NCBI RefSeq assembly: GCF_001267405.1
Contig: NZ_CP012369.1
Location: 1,142,001 to 1,206,000, forward strand
Length of the DNA: 64,000 bases
DNA from: Moorella thermoacetica
GTDB taxonomy: Bacteria; Bacillota; DSM-521; Neomoorellales; Neomoorellaceae
Reading direction: 5' to 3'
Shown: piece by piece, positions 8,440 to 16,529 of the stretch
How positions within the stretch are numbered: the stretch's first letter is position 1
Layout of the letters: each line of letters begins with the position of its first letter
Notes under the pieces: generated by a model
Seen by the model: only the letters and a program-made list of their open reading frames with translations
Told to the model about the DNA's origin: nothing
Databases searched by the model: none
Made by a program: the position numbers and the translations under genes

Positions 8440-8547
8440 AGTCAAGCCCTGGTAATTCATATGGGAGCCGGGTTAAATCCTGCGGGAAGGACGGGAAGTA
8501 TGGGTCTCCGGGTAATGGAGGGTTGGAAATGGGGGTGTAATATGGGC

Positions 8548-9135
8548 TTAACGCCTCTCCTTTAGATTATAAAAAAGGCTGATTACCAGGGGACCGTGCC
8601 GCAAGAGCATAATTGCTGCCAGGCCCAGGCCAAAGGCAAGATAACAGCCCGGGCCTTCGCGCCACCAGAAATAGATGGGTAGAGCGCTAAAGGTCAGAAG
8701 GGTGGCCAGGTCGGTATTGCGGGTCAGAAAGGTTAGCAAACCCATGAGAGCAGCTCCTGGAGGCACTGCGGCAGGATAGACGGCCAGGGCCACCCCCAGA
8801 CTGGTGGCCAGGCCCTTACCGCCCTGAAACCGCCAGTAAAGGGGCCAGTTGTGGCCGGCAACAGCCGCCAGGGCCATGAGGACACCAAGTTCAGCCCCGC
8901 CCCCCTTCAGCCCCAGGGTTACCACCAGGAAGCCCTTGGCTGTATCCCAGATGAAGGTCATTATACCGGCGGCGATACCCAGGTTGCGGAGCACGTTCAT
9001 GGTGCCGGCATTACCGCTCCCTACCTGGCGCACATCAGCATTATACAAGATTTTACTTAAAAAATGACCGCCTGCAAGGGAACCCACAGCGTAAGCCATA
9101 AAGATGCCTGTCAGGATAACCGTCCAGGATAACAA
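8548..9135 (-). CDS. plsY: Glycerol-3-phosphate acyltransferase PlsY
   Basis: 195 aa integral membrane enzyme, five or more helices. It transfers the acyl group from acyl-phosphate to sn-glycerol-3-phosphate, the first step of phospholipid synthesis. The three PlsY motifs are present: GSLAGGHFLSK then GSGNAGTMNVLRNLG (motif 1), GHNWPLYWRFQGGKGLAT (motif 2), and a C-terminal region around the last helices. TTG 9135 has AGAGGAG upstream. Monocistronic as far as the window shows. Confidence 0.93.
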   Translation of the reverse strand: MLSWTVILTGIFMAYAVGSLAGGHFLSKILYNADVRQVGSGNAGTMNVLRNLGIAAGIMTFIWDTAKGFLVVTLGLKGGGAELGVLMALAAVAGHNWPLYWRFQGGKGLATSLGVALAVYPAAVPPGAALMGLLTFLTRNTDLATLLTFSALPIYFWWREGPGCYLAFGLGLAAIMLLRHGPLVISLFYNLKERR

Positions 9136-9351
9136 AGGTATGCACTCCTCTTTACTGCTGTGCTTTTTGCTGACGTGATACCCTTAAACTTTGCTTTAAT
9201 AATACATAGGCTCAGAAAACCCTTTAGCATCTCCCCTCAATGCAGCATAGGATAAGGTAAACCCGCTCTTTTATGCGGGGTAAGGCCCGGTTCTACCCAT
9301 ACCTGACAAAGAGAAGAAAACCAATAGGTCCGGGAAAGGGGGGAAATGTAC

Positions 9352-9783
9352 ATGGAAGATCTCAGCCGCTTTTTTACCATTATCGGGGCGGTTTTCGCGG
9401 CTGCGAAGGGCATTACCGACCTCTTTAAAGCCCACTGGCCATGGTTGGGCGAACCCCTTGACAACCCCCAGGAAGAAAAAAAGCGGGAGCTCCGGGTAGT
9501 TTTATTTAACGCCCTTATTTCCGCTTTGCTGGCCGGCTTCGCTTCAATAGATGTTTTTGCGCTCCTGGGGCTCAATACCTTTGCTGGCCTAAAAGCAACC
9601 ATTCCCGCTCTGTATTTATTAATTAATATGCTGACTGTGGGTTTGATGGCGACCTTTGGCAGTCCCTTTCTCCATGAACTACTATCGATCTTGATTGAAT
9701 TCAAAGAAAATCTTCGCCTGCGCAATCAGGCGGCCACTCTGCAACTCCTGCCGGCAAGAAAAACAGAAAACACCCTTAAATAG
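9352..9783 (+). CDS. Hypothetical membrane protein
   Basis: 143 aa, not recognised. It has three hydrophobic segments (FFTIIGAVFAAAKGI at the N-terminus, VVLFNALISALLAGF, and IPALYLLINMLTVGLMATF) joined by a charged stretch (DNPQEEKKRELR), then a polar tail ending in lysines. Start at the second ATG (9352) because the purine-rich ribosome site GGGGGGA is too close to the ATG at 9346. It is convergent with the cbiO gene, whose end it overlaps by eight bases. Confidence 0.6.
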   Translation: MEDLSRFFTIIGAVFAAAKGITDLFKAHWPWLGEPLDNPQEEKKRELRVVLFNALISALLAGFASIDVFALLGLNTFAGLKATIPALYLLINMLTVGLMATFGSPFLHELLSILIEFKENLRLRNQAATLQLLPARKTENTLK

Positions 9784-10630
9784 CCAGTCGGGACCTGGAA
9801 CGATAAGGAATGAGAGCCAGGAGCTCGTCTCTACTCTTCGGGACTGGCGCCTCTAACGGCAGCCAGCCTTTGTTTTTTAAGTCCTCATAGACATCCAGCA
9901 ACCATGGCCGGGCCAGGTCGGCAGCTTCCAGGAGAGGGGCATCCCTAAAGACTTCAGCCGGCGTCCCGGCGCCGATTACCTGGCCCGCGGCCAGGACATA
10001 GATATAGTCGGCCCAGGTATAGGCAATGTCCACATCATGGGTTGATAGAATAATTGTCGTCCCTTTGCGGCTGATAGTCTCCAGCAAGGCCATCACTTCC
10101 CGCGTTGAGCGCGGGTCCAGATAGGCCGTGGGCTCGTCAAAGATGATTACCCGGGGTTCCATGGCCAGGACGCTGGCGATGGCCACCCGCTTTTTCTGGC
10201 CGTAGCTCAAAAAATGGGTCGGTTTATCCCCCAGGTCTTTTACCCCCGTAGCTGCCATGGCCGCCTCGACCCTTGCCAGTACCTCCTCCTTTGACAGCCC
10301 CAGGTTTAAGGGACCAAAGGATATCTCCTGGCGTACACTGGCGGCAAAAAGCATGCTGTCAGGGTCTTGAAAGACGATGCCCACCTGCTGGCGCAATTGC
10401 TGCAATGCGGTATGGCTGTAGCTGATCCTGGCTCCGGCAAAGTAGATCCATCCCTCCTGGGGTCTCAAGATACCGTTAAAATGGAGGAAAAGGGTTGATT
10501 TGCCGGCGCCATTGGGACCAAGGACGGCGATCTTCTTCCCTTCCGGGATGCTCAAGGTGACATTTTGCAGGGCCCGGGTACCGTCAGGATAAGTAAAGGA
10601 AACTGCTTCTGCTTCTAAAAGGGCGGCCAA
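9776..10630 (-). CDS. cbiO: Cobalt ECF transporter ATPase CbiO
   Basis: 284 aa. ATPase of the CbiMNQO cobalt importer. Walker A GPNGAGKST, Q-loop VGIVFQDPD, ABC signature LSYGQKKRVAIA and Walker B RVIIFDEPTAYLDP are all intact, followed by the H-loop STHD. TTG 10630 is preferred to the longer frame (to 10708) because GGAGGTGG precedes it and the protein then begins at the usual point, just before VSFTYPDG. It overlaps the end of cbiQ by 16 bases, suggesting translational coupling. Last gene of the cobalamin-riboswitch operon. Confidence 0.93.
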   Translation of the reverse strand: MAALLEAEAVSFTYPDGTRALQNVTLSIPEGKKIAVLGPNGAGKSTLFLHFNGILRPQEGWIYFAGARISYSHTALQQLRQQVGIVFQDPDSMLFAASVRQEISFGPLNLGLSKEEVLARVEAAMAATGVKDLGDKPTHFLSYGQKKRVAIASVLAMEPRVIIFDEPTAYLDPRSTREVMALLETISRKGTTIILSTHDVDIAYTWADYIYVLAAGQVIGAGTPAEVFRDAPLLEAADLARPWLLDVYEDLKNKGWLPLEAPVPKSRDELLALIPYRSRSRLAI

Positions 10631-11409
10631 AGGGTCCACCTCCAGGTAATAAACATCAGGCTCAGCAGGGCGAGATCGAGGCCGGCAGCCAGGAATAAAA
10701 AAGGCCACGAGAAAGGTTTGGGAACTTCGAGCACTTGCAGCTCTTCCCCATAGCCGCGGGCCGTCAGGGTGGTAAACAATTCCTGGGAACGGCGGTGGGT
10801 TTTGATAAAAAGGTTGGCTACCAGCTGTCCCAGGGAGTGATAAGATGTGCGCAGGGAGGCATAGCCCAGGCGGGCAGCCTGGGCGGTATATATGTCGTTG
10901 ACGGTTGCCAGGAGGACAAAAATAAAGCGGTAAGTAAGGCTGATTAAGTCCACCAGCAGGGCCGGGACGCGGAGTTTCTTAAGCACGGTCAGGATATCTA
11001 CCATGGGGGTCGTGAGGGAAAGAAAGTAAAGGCAGGATACGGCTCCCAGGGACTTGAAAAAAATTTTTCCGGCCAAGTGGATACTGGCGGGAGTGACTCC
11101 CAGAGTCCAGCCCAGGAGAGTCAGACCCTTTAACCCGGCCAGGGGCTGGTTGGTAATGGTGAGGGCGATCATGGCCACCCCGGCTATCAAAAAAGACAAG
11201 AGTATCAGGAAAAGCTGCAGGTAAAACCGGGCCGGGATGCCGGCAGCCCCAATGCTAGCCCCGGCCATCAGGGCGATGATGATGGCCGGTAAGGCGGGTT
11301 GGGGCGCCACCAGGGCGATCAGGAGGGTTGCCAGGGCAAAAGCCATTTTTTCGCCCGGGTGAACCTGTTTGAGGCGGTTGCTGTAGGCGTACTGGTCAAT
11401 GTTAAACAT
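10615..11409 (-). CDS. cbiQ: Cobalt ECF transporter transmembrane protein CbiQ
   Basis: 264 aa. Energy-coupling membrane component with five to six helices. The cytoplasmic coupling motifs that contact the ATPase are seen as AARLGYAS and TARGYGE (the family's two A-R-G boxes). The N-terminus NRLKQVHPGEKMAFAL is typical of CbiQ. The start ATG directly follows the cbiN stop codon (TAGATG). It couples ATP hydrolysis by CbiO to cobalt release from CbiM/CbiN. Confidence 0.93.
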   Translation of the reverse strand: MFNIDQYAYSNRLKQVHPGEKMAFALATLLIALVAPQPALPAIIIALMAGASIGAAGIPARFYLQLFLILLSFLIAGVAMIALTITNQPLAGLKGLTLLGWTLGVTPASIHLAGKIFFKSLGAVSCLYFLSLTTPMVDILTVLKKLRVPALLVDLISLTYRFIFVLLATVNDIYTAQAARLGYASLRTSYHSLGQLVANLFIKTHRRSQELFTTLTARGYGEELQVLEVPKPFSWPFLFLAAGLDLALLSLMFITWRWTLWPPF

Positions 11410-11697
11410 CTACTTTGACTCCTGCTGTTTCTTGCCCTTGCTGTAGCCCAGGAAGTAGCAGACGATACCGCTGCCGATGGCTGCCTGGGAGGCAAAAAGG
11501 AAGGTTTCCACTTCCCCGCTGGGCGGTTCCCAGACAGGTTTAACCCAGGGCTTATAGTCGGGACGGATCTGGGTGATGGCCTCTGCCGCCCGGTCGTCGG
11601 CACCGGCAAACTCCGCGCTCCGGTGTATGAGGAAAGGCACTGCGGCCAGGAGAATAACCATAAGGAGTAACAAGAAATTTTTATGGGCGGTACTCAT
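11410..11697 (-). CDS. cbiN: Cobalt transport protein CbiN
   Basis: 95 aa. Two membrane helices flank an extracytoplasmic loop with the CbiN hallmarks FAGADDRAAEAI, RPDYKPWVKPVWEPPSGE and the second helix FASQAAIGSGIVCYFLGY. CbiN works with CbiM to load Co2+. It is separated from cbiM by 257 bases of non-coding sequence although these genes normally abut; the gap holds a repeat-like element. Confidence 0.93.
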   Translation of the reverse strand: MSTAHKNFLLLLMVILLAAVPFLIHRSAEFAGADDRAAEAITQIRPDYKPWVKPVWEPPSGEVETFLFASQAAIGSGIVCYFLGYSKGKKQQESK

Positions 11698-11954
11698 TAA
11701 TTACGCCTCCTCCGAAAATAGGGTTTTAGCAAAAATGGCGATTGCTGGTTGGGCTGTACTCCAGCTTCTAATGGGCTGGATGGTACAGTCTGCGGGCTCC
11801 GGTGGTTCTCGGCTAGCAAACTTCGCGCTTAGCCTTGCTCGGCGGCGGGGGTGGCTTGATTTTTATCGTGATGGGGGCGCCAGCCCCCATGAGTGGCTCC
11901 ACTGAACAACTGCCATATTTGAAGTGTTGCGATAGGGACGTTCCGGGCGTTCTT
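11698..11954 (-). repeat. Possible dispersed repeat inserted between cbiM and cbiN
   Basis: Non-coding insertion in an otherwise tightly packed operon. It contains GGCTGGATGGTACAG followed about 35 bases later by AAACTTCGCGC, and a GGGGGCGCCAGCCCCC-type hairpin near 11875-11893. The region at 18712-18923 carries GGCTGGAGGGTACAG and AAACTTTGCGC at similar spacing and another GGGGCTAGCGCCCC hairpin. The pairing of the two elements was found by eye. Confidence 0.4.
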
Positions 11955-12734
11955 TTACCGGCTGTACTGCCGGCTGGGGCCACCTTCAGCCGCCGTCTTC
12001 CCCGGCATGATTGACAGCTCCTCCAGGTCGTTTTTGTTATAGGTGGCCAGAAGGTTAAAGACGATGACCGTTAAAAAGCCCTCACTGATGGCCAGAGGTA
12101 GTTGGGTAACGGCAAAGATGCCCATGAATTTGAGCATGGAAGCTACCACTCCCCCGGCCTGGGCCGGGAAAGCCAGGGCGAGCTGGAGGGAGGTGGTGAC
12201 ATAGGTCATCAAATCACCCAGGGTGGCAGCCAGGAAGACGGCCAGGGGCATTGACCCTTTGAGCTTTCTTACCAGGCGGTAAAGGCCGTAGGCCACAAAG
12301 GGACCGACGACGGCCATGGAAAAGGTGTTGGCGCCCAGGGTACTAAGACCCCCGTGGGCCAGTAACAGGGCCTGGAAGAGGAGAACAATGCCCCCCAGGA
12401 TGCTCATGGCTGCCGGGCCGAAGAGAACGGCCCCCAGGCCGATGCCGGTAGGATGGGAACAGCTCCCGGTCACTGAAGGGAGTTTCAAGGCCGAGAGGAC
12501 AAAGGTATAGGCGCCGGCCAGGCCCAGGAGCATTTTCAGGCCGGGGTTACTTTTAACGGTATGCCGGATGGAGCGCAGGCCCCAGATCCAGAAGGGCAGG
12601 ACGACGATAAACCAAAAGGCGGCCCAATTGAAAGGCAGGAAGCCTTCGGCGATATGCATGGCAAAGGCCGGCCGGGCCAGCGCGGCCATAGCCAGGAGAA
12701 GATACAGTGTTAACCAGGTTGTACGGCGGAACAT
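11955..12734 (-). CDS. cbiM: Cobalt ECF transporter substrate-binding protein CbiM
   Basis: 259 aa. Begins with a cleavable signal ([18 protein letters not shown] to PAFA) directly before MHIAEGFLP, the conserved mature N-terminus of CbiM whose Met-His coordinates Co2+. About seven helices follow, with the conserved [15 protein letters not shown] and [18 protein letters not shown]. The start is ATG 12734 with AAGGGGGT upstream; a GTG at 12752 would place that ribosome site inside the gene. Transcribed after cbiJ. Confidence 0.92.
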   Translation of the reverse strand: MFRRTTWLTLYLLLAMAALARPAFAMHIAEGFLPFNWAAFWFIVVLPFWIWGLRSIRHTVKSNPGLKMLLGLAGAYTFVLSALKLPSVTGSCSHPTGIGLGAVLFGPAAMSILGGIVLLFQALLLAHGGLSTLGANTFSMAVVGPFVAYGLYRLVRKLKGSMPLAVFLAATLGDLMTYVTTSLQLALAFPAQAGGVVASMLKFMGIFAVTQLPLAISEGFLTVIVFNLLATYNKNDLEELSIMPGKTAAEGGPSRQYSR

Positions 12735-12748
12735 CGTATGTACCCCCT

Positions 12749-13543
12749 TCACGTCTCATTTCCCACATCTAATTGCGGAGGCGCTATCTTTTGCAGCAGG
12801 GCGACGGCTTCAGAAACTGTATAGACAGGGTAACGGTACTGAATGGCAGGCCGCTTGATTACTACTACCGGTATTTTTAGCGCCAGGGCGGCGGCGATTT
12901 TGGCCTCGGTGCCGCCAGCCGGGCCGGCATCGCGGGTGACGACGACGCCAGCCTTGCAGGCTTTAAACATGGCTTTATTTATTTCTTTGGAGAAAGGCCC
13001 CTGCATGGCGATAATGTCGCGGGGCGTCAAGCCCAAGTCCTGGCATTTTTTAATTACCTGGTGTTCAGGTAATACCCGGACCACGATTCGCTTGCCTTTT
13101 AGCAGCGGGTTTTTGACGAAAACTTCCAGGTTATTGGTACCGGTTGTTAAAAAAATGGTCTCTCCCAGCCGTGCGGCTGTTCGAGCGGCTTCGTCCCAGG
13201 TGGCCACCTGATAGATGAGATTGTCATCCGGCAGCCTTGTCTCGGCACGTAAAAAACGCAGGTAATATATCTGTTGTTGCCGGCACCAGGCTTCCAGGGT
13301 CCGGGATATATGGTTGGGATAAGGTAGGGTGGCATCAATGACTGCTTCCAACTGCCTGTTACTCTCCAGGGCAGCTAGATTATCCTCCGTAAAAGGACCT
13401 GTTAATATTGCTACCGCCCCATCCTGCCGGGCCAGCTGCTCTCCGTAGGTACTGTCAGCCCAGGTTACAATTTGATAACCGGCCTCCCGGAGGCTGCGGG
13501 TTAACTGCCTTCCCTCCCCGGTACTCCCTACCACCAAAATCAA
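12749..13543 (-). CDS. cbiJ: Cobalt-precorrin-6A reductase CbiJ/CobK
   Basis: 264 aa. NAD(P)H-dependent reduction of (cobalt-)precorrin-6A in corrin ring synthesis. The N-terminus [14 protein letters not shown] is the nucleotide-binding turn; family motifs [33 protein letters not shown] and [17 protein letters not shown] are all present. TTG 13543 is preceded by AAGGAGG. It is the first gene after the cobalamin riboswitch, so expression should fall when coenzyme B12 is ample. Other cbi biosynthesis genes are not in the window. Confidence 0.9.
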   Translation of the reverse strand: MILVVGSTGEGRQLTRSLREAGYQIVTWADSTYGEQLARQDGAVAILTGPFTEDNLAALESNRQLEAVIDATLPYPNHISRTLEAWCRQQQIYYLRFLRAETRLPDDNLIYQVATWDEAARTAARLGETIFLTTGTNNLEVFVKNPLLKGKRIVVRVLPEHQVIKKCQDLGLTPRDIIAMQGPFSKEINKAMFKACKAGVVVTRDAGPAGGTEAKIAAALALKIPVVVIKRPAIQYRYPVYTVSEAVALLQKIAPPQLDVGNET

Positions 13544-13567
13544 GAGGCCATGCCCTCCTTGCGAAAA

Positions 13568-13594
13568 CTAAAATCCCCGGCAATAATGCCGGGG
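13568..13594 (-). terminator. Second terminator-like hairpin upstream of cbiJ
   Basis: CCCCGGCA/TGCCGGGG with a 4-base loop followed by ATTTTAG on the minus strand, just before the cbiJ ribosome site. Confidence 0.6.
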
Positions 13595-13810
13595 AGCGAA
13601 TGGTGCTGCCGTCAAACAGGCATGCCTCAATACACCACCTCCCCGGGTTAATCCCCTGGTGGAATTCAGACAGGCTAGCCTGTTGGCCGGGCATCATCGG
13701 TGGCTGCAAGTCCCCGCTTCCAGGCGGCGTTTTGCTCCACCTCTCCCCTGCCGGCGGCTGAATTTAAGCCCGGTCTACTCGAGACCGCGCACCCACTCTG
13801 TATGCAATTT

Positions 13811-13845
13811 AAAAACCCCCTGCTCCTACCTAAAGCAGAGGGTTT
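13811..13845 (-). terminator. Terminator of the cobalamin riboswitch
   Basis: On the minus strand ACCCTCTGCT pairs with AGCAGGGGGT across a 9-base loop, followed by TTTTTAAA. It lies 56 bases after the aptamer and is the likely OFF-state terminator. Confidence 0.75.
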
Positions 13846-13900
13846 GCTTGCCATGATTCTGGCCAACCACCCCCTATCCGACGTAGGGGTAAAGGTTTCC

Positions 13901-14117
13901 CAGGCAACCGGTATCCTGACTCGGGCTCACAGCTACCGCACCGCCTTCCCAGTCCAGCACTCAACCCCTTTAGCTAAACCGTCCCGGCTAACTTCTGAAC
14001 GAAGTTAACCCGTAACGGCAGGATTTTGCTGAGTGTGGGCCAGTGGCTTATGGTGCCTGCTCCCCCTCACAGTGGCGGGACCGTGTCAGATTTGCACTGA
14101 CTTCCCGTATTTGCCTG
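13901..14117 (-). promoter_or_regulatory. Cobalamin (AdoCbl-type) riboswitch
   Basis: All conserved blocks of the B12 aptamer are present on the minus strand. P1 is closed by CAGGCAA (14117 side) and TTGCCTG (13901 side). Between them are GGTCCCGCCACTGT (B12 box), ATAAGCCACTGG, then GGGAAGGCGG and GAGCCCGAGTCAGGATACC. The peripheral P6-like arm is long. It precedes cbiJMNQO, the expected target. By family knowledge it should repress cobalt import and corrin synthesis when coenzyme B12 is high. Confidence 0.93.
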
Positions 14118-14202
14118 GAACATATTCATTTTAAGGCTATTTTATCATAACCTGGGTAGGATGTCCAGGGGTACTAATTCAGATTATATGTGTATTAAAA
14201 AG

Positions 14203-15528
14203 CTAAGCCAGCCCGGCTCTGTGGGCGACACGCTGGATGGCCTGGTTGGCCTTCCGCCGGACTTCATCGACATCTATGGTCTTCAGTTCGCCCTTCTCCA
14301 TGACGATTTTGCCGTCGACCATGGTCAGGGTGACGTCCGACCCTTTAGCCTGGTAGACCAGCTGGGTGTAGACGTTAACGCCGTCTTCTGGCTGGGTATG
14401 GAGGCCATCCACGGAGACCAGGGCCAGGTCAGCCTTCTTCCCCACTTCCAGGCTGCCGATTTCCTTTTCCATTCCCATGGCTCGGGCCCCACCCAGGGTG
14501 GCCATTTCAAAGATTACAGACGCCGGCATGGACGTAGGGCCGTGGACAGGCTTTTGAATTAGCGCCGCCAGCCGCATTTCCATGAAAGCGTCCAGGTTGT
14601 TATTGCAGGGCGCGCCATCGGCGGCCAGGGAAACCACCGTCCCCCGGCTCAAAAGATCCGGTACGGGGCAGATACCGGAAGCCATCTTTAAGTTAGAGGA
14701 AGGGCAATGAACCACCTTGGTACCAGTGCGAGCCAGAATATCTTTCTCTTCTTCATCGAGCCAGATGCAGTGGACAAGGATGAGGCCGGGGCCGGTGAGG
14801 CCGATATCGTCAAGATAGAGGACGTTACGCCGGTGGTGGAGCTTTTCCACCAGGGCGCATTCACCCAAGTTTTCCGAGGCGTGGGTATGGATTTTAACAC
14901 CGTACTTGCGGGCGAGATCCCGGACCTTTAATAATAATTCCTCGGTACAGGAGACCACAAAGCGGGGCTCGAAGGCGTACTGGATGCGGCCGTTATCGTG
15001 CCCGTGCCACTTCTCAAGCAATTGGACGCTCTCCTGCAGGGATGCCTCCGTGGTTTCCCTGAGGGTCTCCGGAACGTCTTCGCCAAAATCCATCATCACT
15101 TTGCCGGTGATGGCTCGGATGCCGCTTTGGGCGATGGCCTCGATGGCTGCCTCTGTATGGTGGACGGTTTCCATATCCACGATGGTAGTGGTCCCGCTCA
15201 GGAAGAGTTCACCTATGCCGAGGAGGGCGGAGTAATAAAGGGACTCGGGATCGTGGGCACCCTCCAGGGGCCAGATACGCAGGCGCAACCAGTCCAGGAG
15301 TTCCAGGTCGTCGGCGCGGCCGCGGAAGAGGGTCTGACAGAGGTGGATATGGGGCTGGACGAGGCCGGGGATGACTAACTGGCCCTTAGCCTCGATGATC
15401 CGGTCGGCGGTGGCCGGCGTCTGGCCGATGGCGGCAATGCGATCGTCTTCAATATAGATGTTTCCCTGATACACCTCCCGCTGGGGGTTCATGGTGACCA
15501 GGGTGCCGTTTTTGATTAATATAGTCAT
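14203..15528 (-). CDS. Amidohydrolase/deaminase (SsnA / guanine- or MTA-deaminase-like)
   Basis: 441 aa metal-dependent amidohydrolase of the TIM-barrel superfamily. Metal ligands: HxH at 60-62 (QPHIHLCQT), His in KIHTHASEN, His in LVHCIWLD, and Asp in SLAADGAPCNNNLD. The N- and C-terminal beta-sandwich parts (NGTLVTMNPQR; GKKADLALVSVDG) are typical of the TrzA/AtzB, SsnA and MTA/SAH-deaminase group. It deaminates or hydrolyses a ring-bound amine. Its start overlaps the stop of the upstream molybdenum hydroxylase gene (ATGA), so they form one operon behind a guanine-class riboswitch; a purine deaminase role is therefore the best inference. Confidence 0.85.
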   Translation of the reverse strand: MTILIKNGTLVTMNPQREVYQGNIYIEDDRIAAIGQTPATADRIIEAKGQLVIPGLVQPHIHLCQTLFRGRADDLELLDWLRLRIWPLEGAHDPESLYYSALLGIGELFLSGTTTIVDMETVHHTEAAIEAIAQSGIRAITGKVMMDFGEDVPETLRETTEASLQESVQLLEKWHGHDNGRIQYAFEPRFVVSCTEELLLKVRDLARKYGVKIHTHASENLGECALVEKLHHRRNVLYLDDIGLTGPGLILVHCIWLDEEEKDILARTGTKVVHCPSSNLKMASGICPVPDLLSRGTVVSLAADGAPCNNNLDAFMEMRLAALIQKPVHGPTSMPASVIFEMATLGGARAMGMEKEIGSLEVGKKADLALVSVDGLHTQPEDGVNVYTQLVYQAKGSDVTLTMVDGKIVMEKGELKTIDVDEVRRKANQAIQRVAHRAGLA

Positions 15529-16529
15529 TGTCTCTCTCCTTCTTTTGCCCGCAGTGCGGCCAAAATTTTTTCCGGTGTAGCCGGTAGCTCGGTAATGCGG
15601 ACGCCGATAGCATCGTAGATAGCGTTAATTATGGCCGGTACAGTGGGAATGGTGGCCGGTTCTCCCACCCCTTTGGCACCGTAGGGGCCGGTTGGTTCAT
15701 AGGATTCCACGATTAAAGGCTGCACCTCGGGCATATCCAGGGTAGTGGGTATTAGATAGGTGGAAAAGGAATTGTTGATAATTCGCCCCTCCTTTAGGTG
15801 CACCTTTTCCATTAGGGCCATACCAACGCCTTGGCCGATGCCGCCGGCGATCTGTCCTTCAACCCCCTGACGGTTGACGGCCCGGCCTACATCATGGGCG
15901 GCTACGAGCTTTAGAACCCGTACCTCCCCTGTTTCTGTATCTACTTCCACTTCAGCAATTTGGGTACCGAAGGCATAGGGCCAGTAGGGGGCTCCCTGGC
16001 CGGTCTCCCGGTCGACGGCCGTGGTATGGGTGACGAAGGTTCCCTGCCCTACCAGCCGGTAACCGGCCAGGCGGGCCCGGGCGGCTGCTTCGGGATAGGT
16101 TATATGCTTTTCCGGGTAACCCTTAACGTAGATAACTCCATCCCTGGCCACCAGGCCGGCGATGGTGTTGACTCCTAAGATGGTGCGGGTGTACTCAAAA
16201 AGGGTTTCCCGGGCCTGGCGGCAGGCGGCCTGCACGGCGTTGCCGGAGGCATAGGTCTGGCGGGTGGCCGCGGTAGTGCCGGCATCGGGGGTGGTGTCGG
16301 TGTCGGCGCTGACCACTGTTACCCAGTTGTATGGGATACCGAGTTCCTCAGCAGCGATCTGGGCTAGGACTGTATTAGAGCCCTGGCCGCAGTCTACTGC
16401 CCCGGTGTGGACGGTGGCCGAACCGTCATCGTGGATTTCCACGTTGGCCGTGGAAACATCGGGAAACCCGTTGCCGTAGCCGGTACCGTAGAAGAAGCAA
16501 GCCATGCCGGTGCCACGTTTTTTACTCAT
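15525..16529 (-). CDS. Molybdenum hydroxylase, C-terminal half of the large subunit
   Basis: 334 aa. Corresponds to the last domain of xanthine-dehydrogenase-type molybdopterin subunits: the Moco contact DCGQGSNTVLAQIAAEELG, TTAATRQTYASGNA, HDVGRAVNR, and the catalytic Glu in YGAKGVGEPATIPT. It begins MSKKRGTGMACFFYGTGYG, exactly where the domain starts. It has its own ribosome site (GGGAGGG) inside the end of the previous gene, with an ATGA overlap. Together the two proteins make a full-length subunit. Eubacterium barkeri nicotinate dehydrogenase has its Moco subunit divided in a similar way (about 50 and 37 kDa). Confidence 0.85.
   Translation of the reverse strand: MSKKRGTGMACFFYGTGYGNGFPDVSTANVEIHDDGSATVHTGAVDCGQGSNTVLAQIAAEELGIPYNWVTVVSADTDTTPDAGTTAATRQTYASGNAVQAACRQARETLFEYTRTILGVNTIAGLVARDGVIYVKGYPEKHITYPEAAARARLAGYRLVGQGTFVTHTTAVDRETGQGAPYWPYAFGTQIAEVEVDTETGEVRVLKLVAAHDVGRAVNRQGVEGQIAGGIGQGVGMALMEKVHLKEGRIINNSFSTYLIPTTLDMPEVQPLIVESYEPTGPYGAKGVGEPATIPTVPAIINAIYDAIGVRITELPATPEKILAALRAKEGERQ

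Larger units (their letters stand above)
13544..14202 (-). other. Long regulatory leader of the cbi operon
   Basis: No full gene. On the minus strand it holds, in order, the cobalamin riboswitch (14117-13901), an intrinsic terminator (13845-13811), about 210 bases of unassigned sequence, and a second terminator-like hairpin (13594-13568) directly upstream of cbiJ. In the unassigned part a GGGGAGGTG ribosome-site-like motif precedes a 20-codon frame starting at a TTG near 13630 and ending inside the second hairpin; a leader peptide is possible but unproven. Confidence 0.6.

Noticed and set aside
9237-9725. 162-aa frame opposite the hypothetical membrane protein
   Set aside because: Lys/Arg/Ser-rich antisense; the plus-strand frame has a ribosome site and membrane segments.
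12843-13211. Plus-strand frame opposite cbiJ
   Set aside because: Antisense shadow of cbiJ with Ala/Pro/Arg-rich composition.
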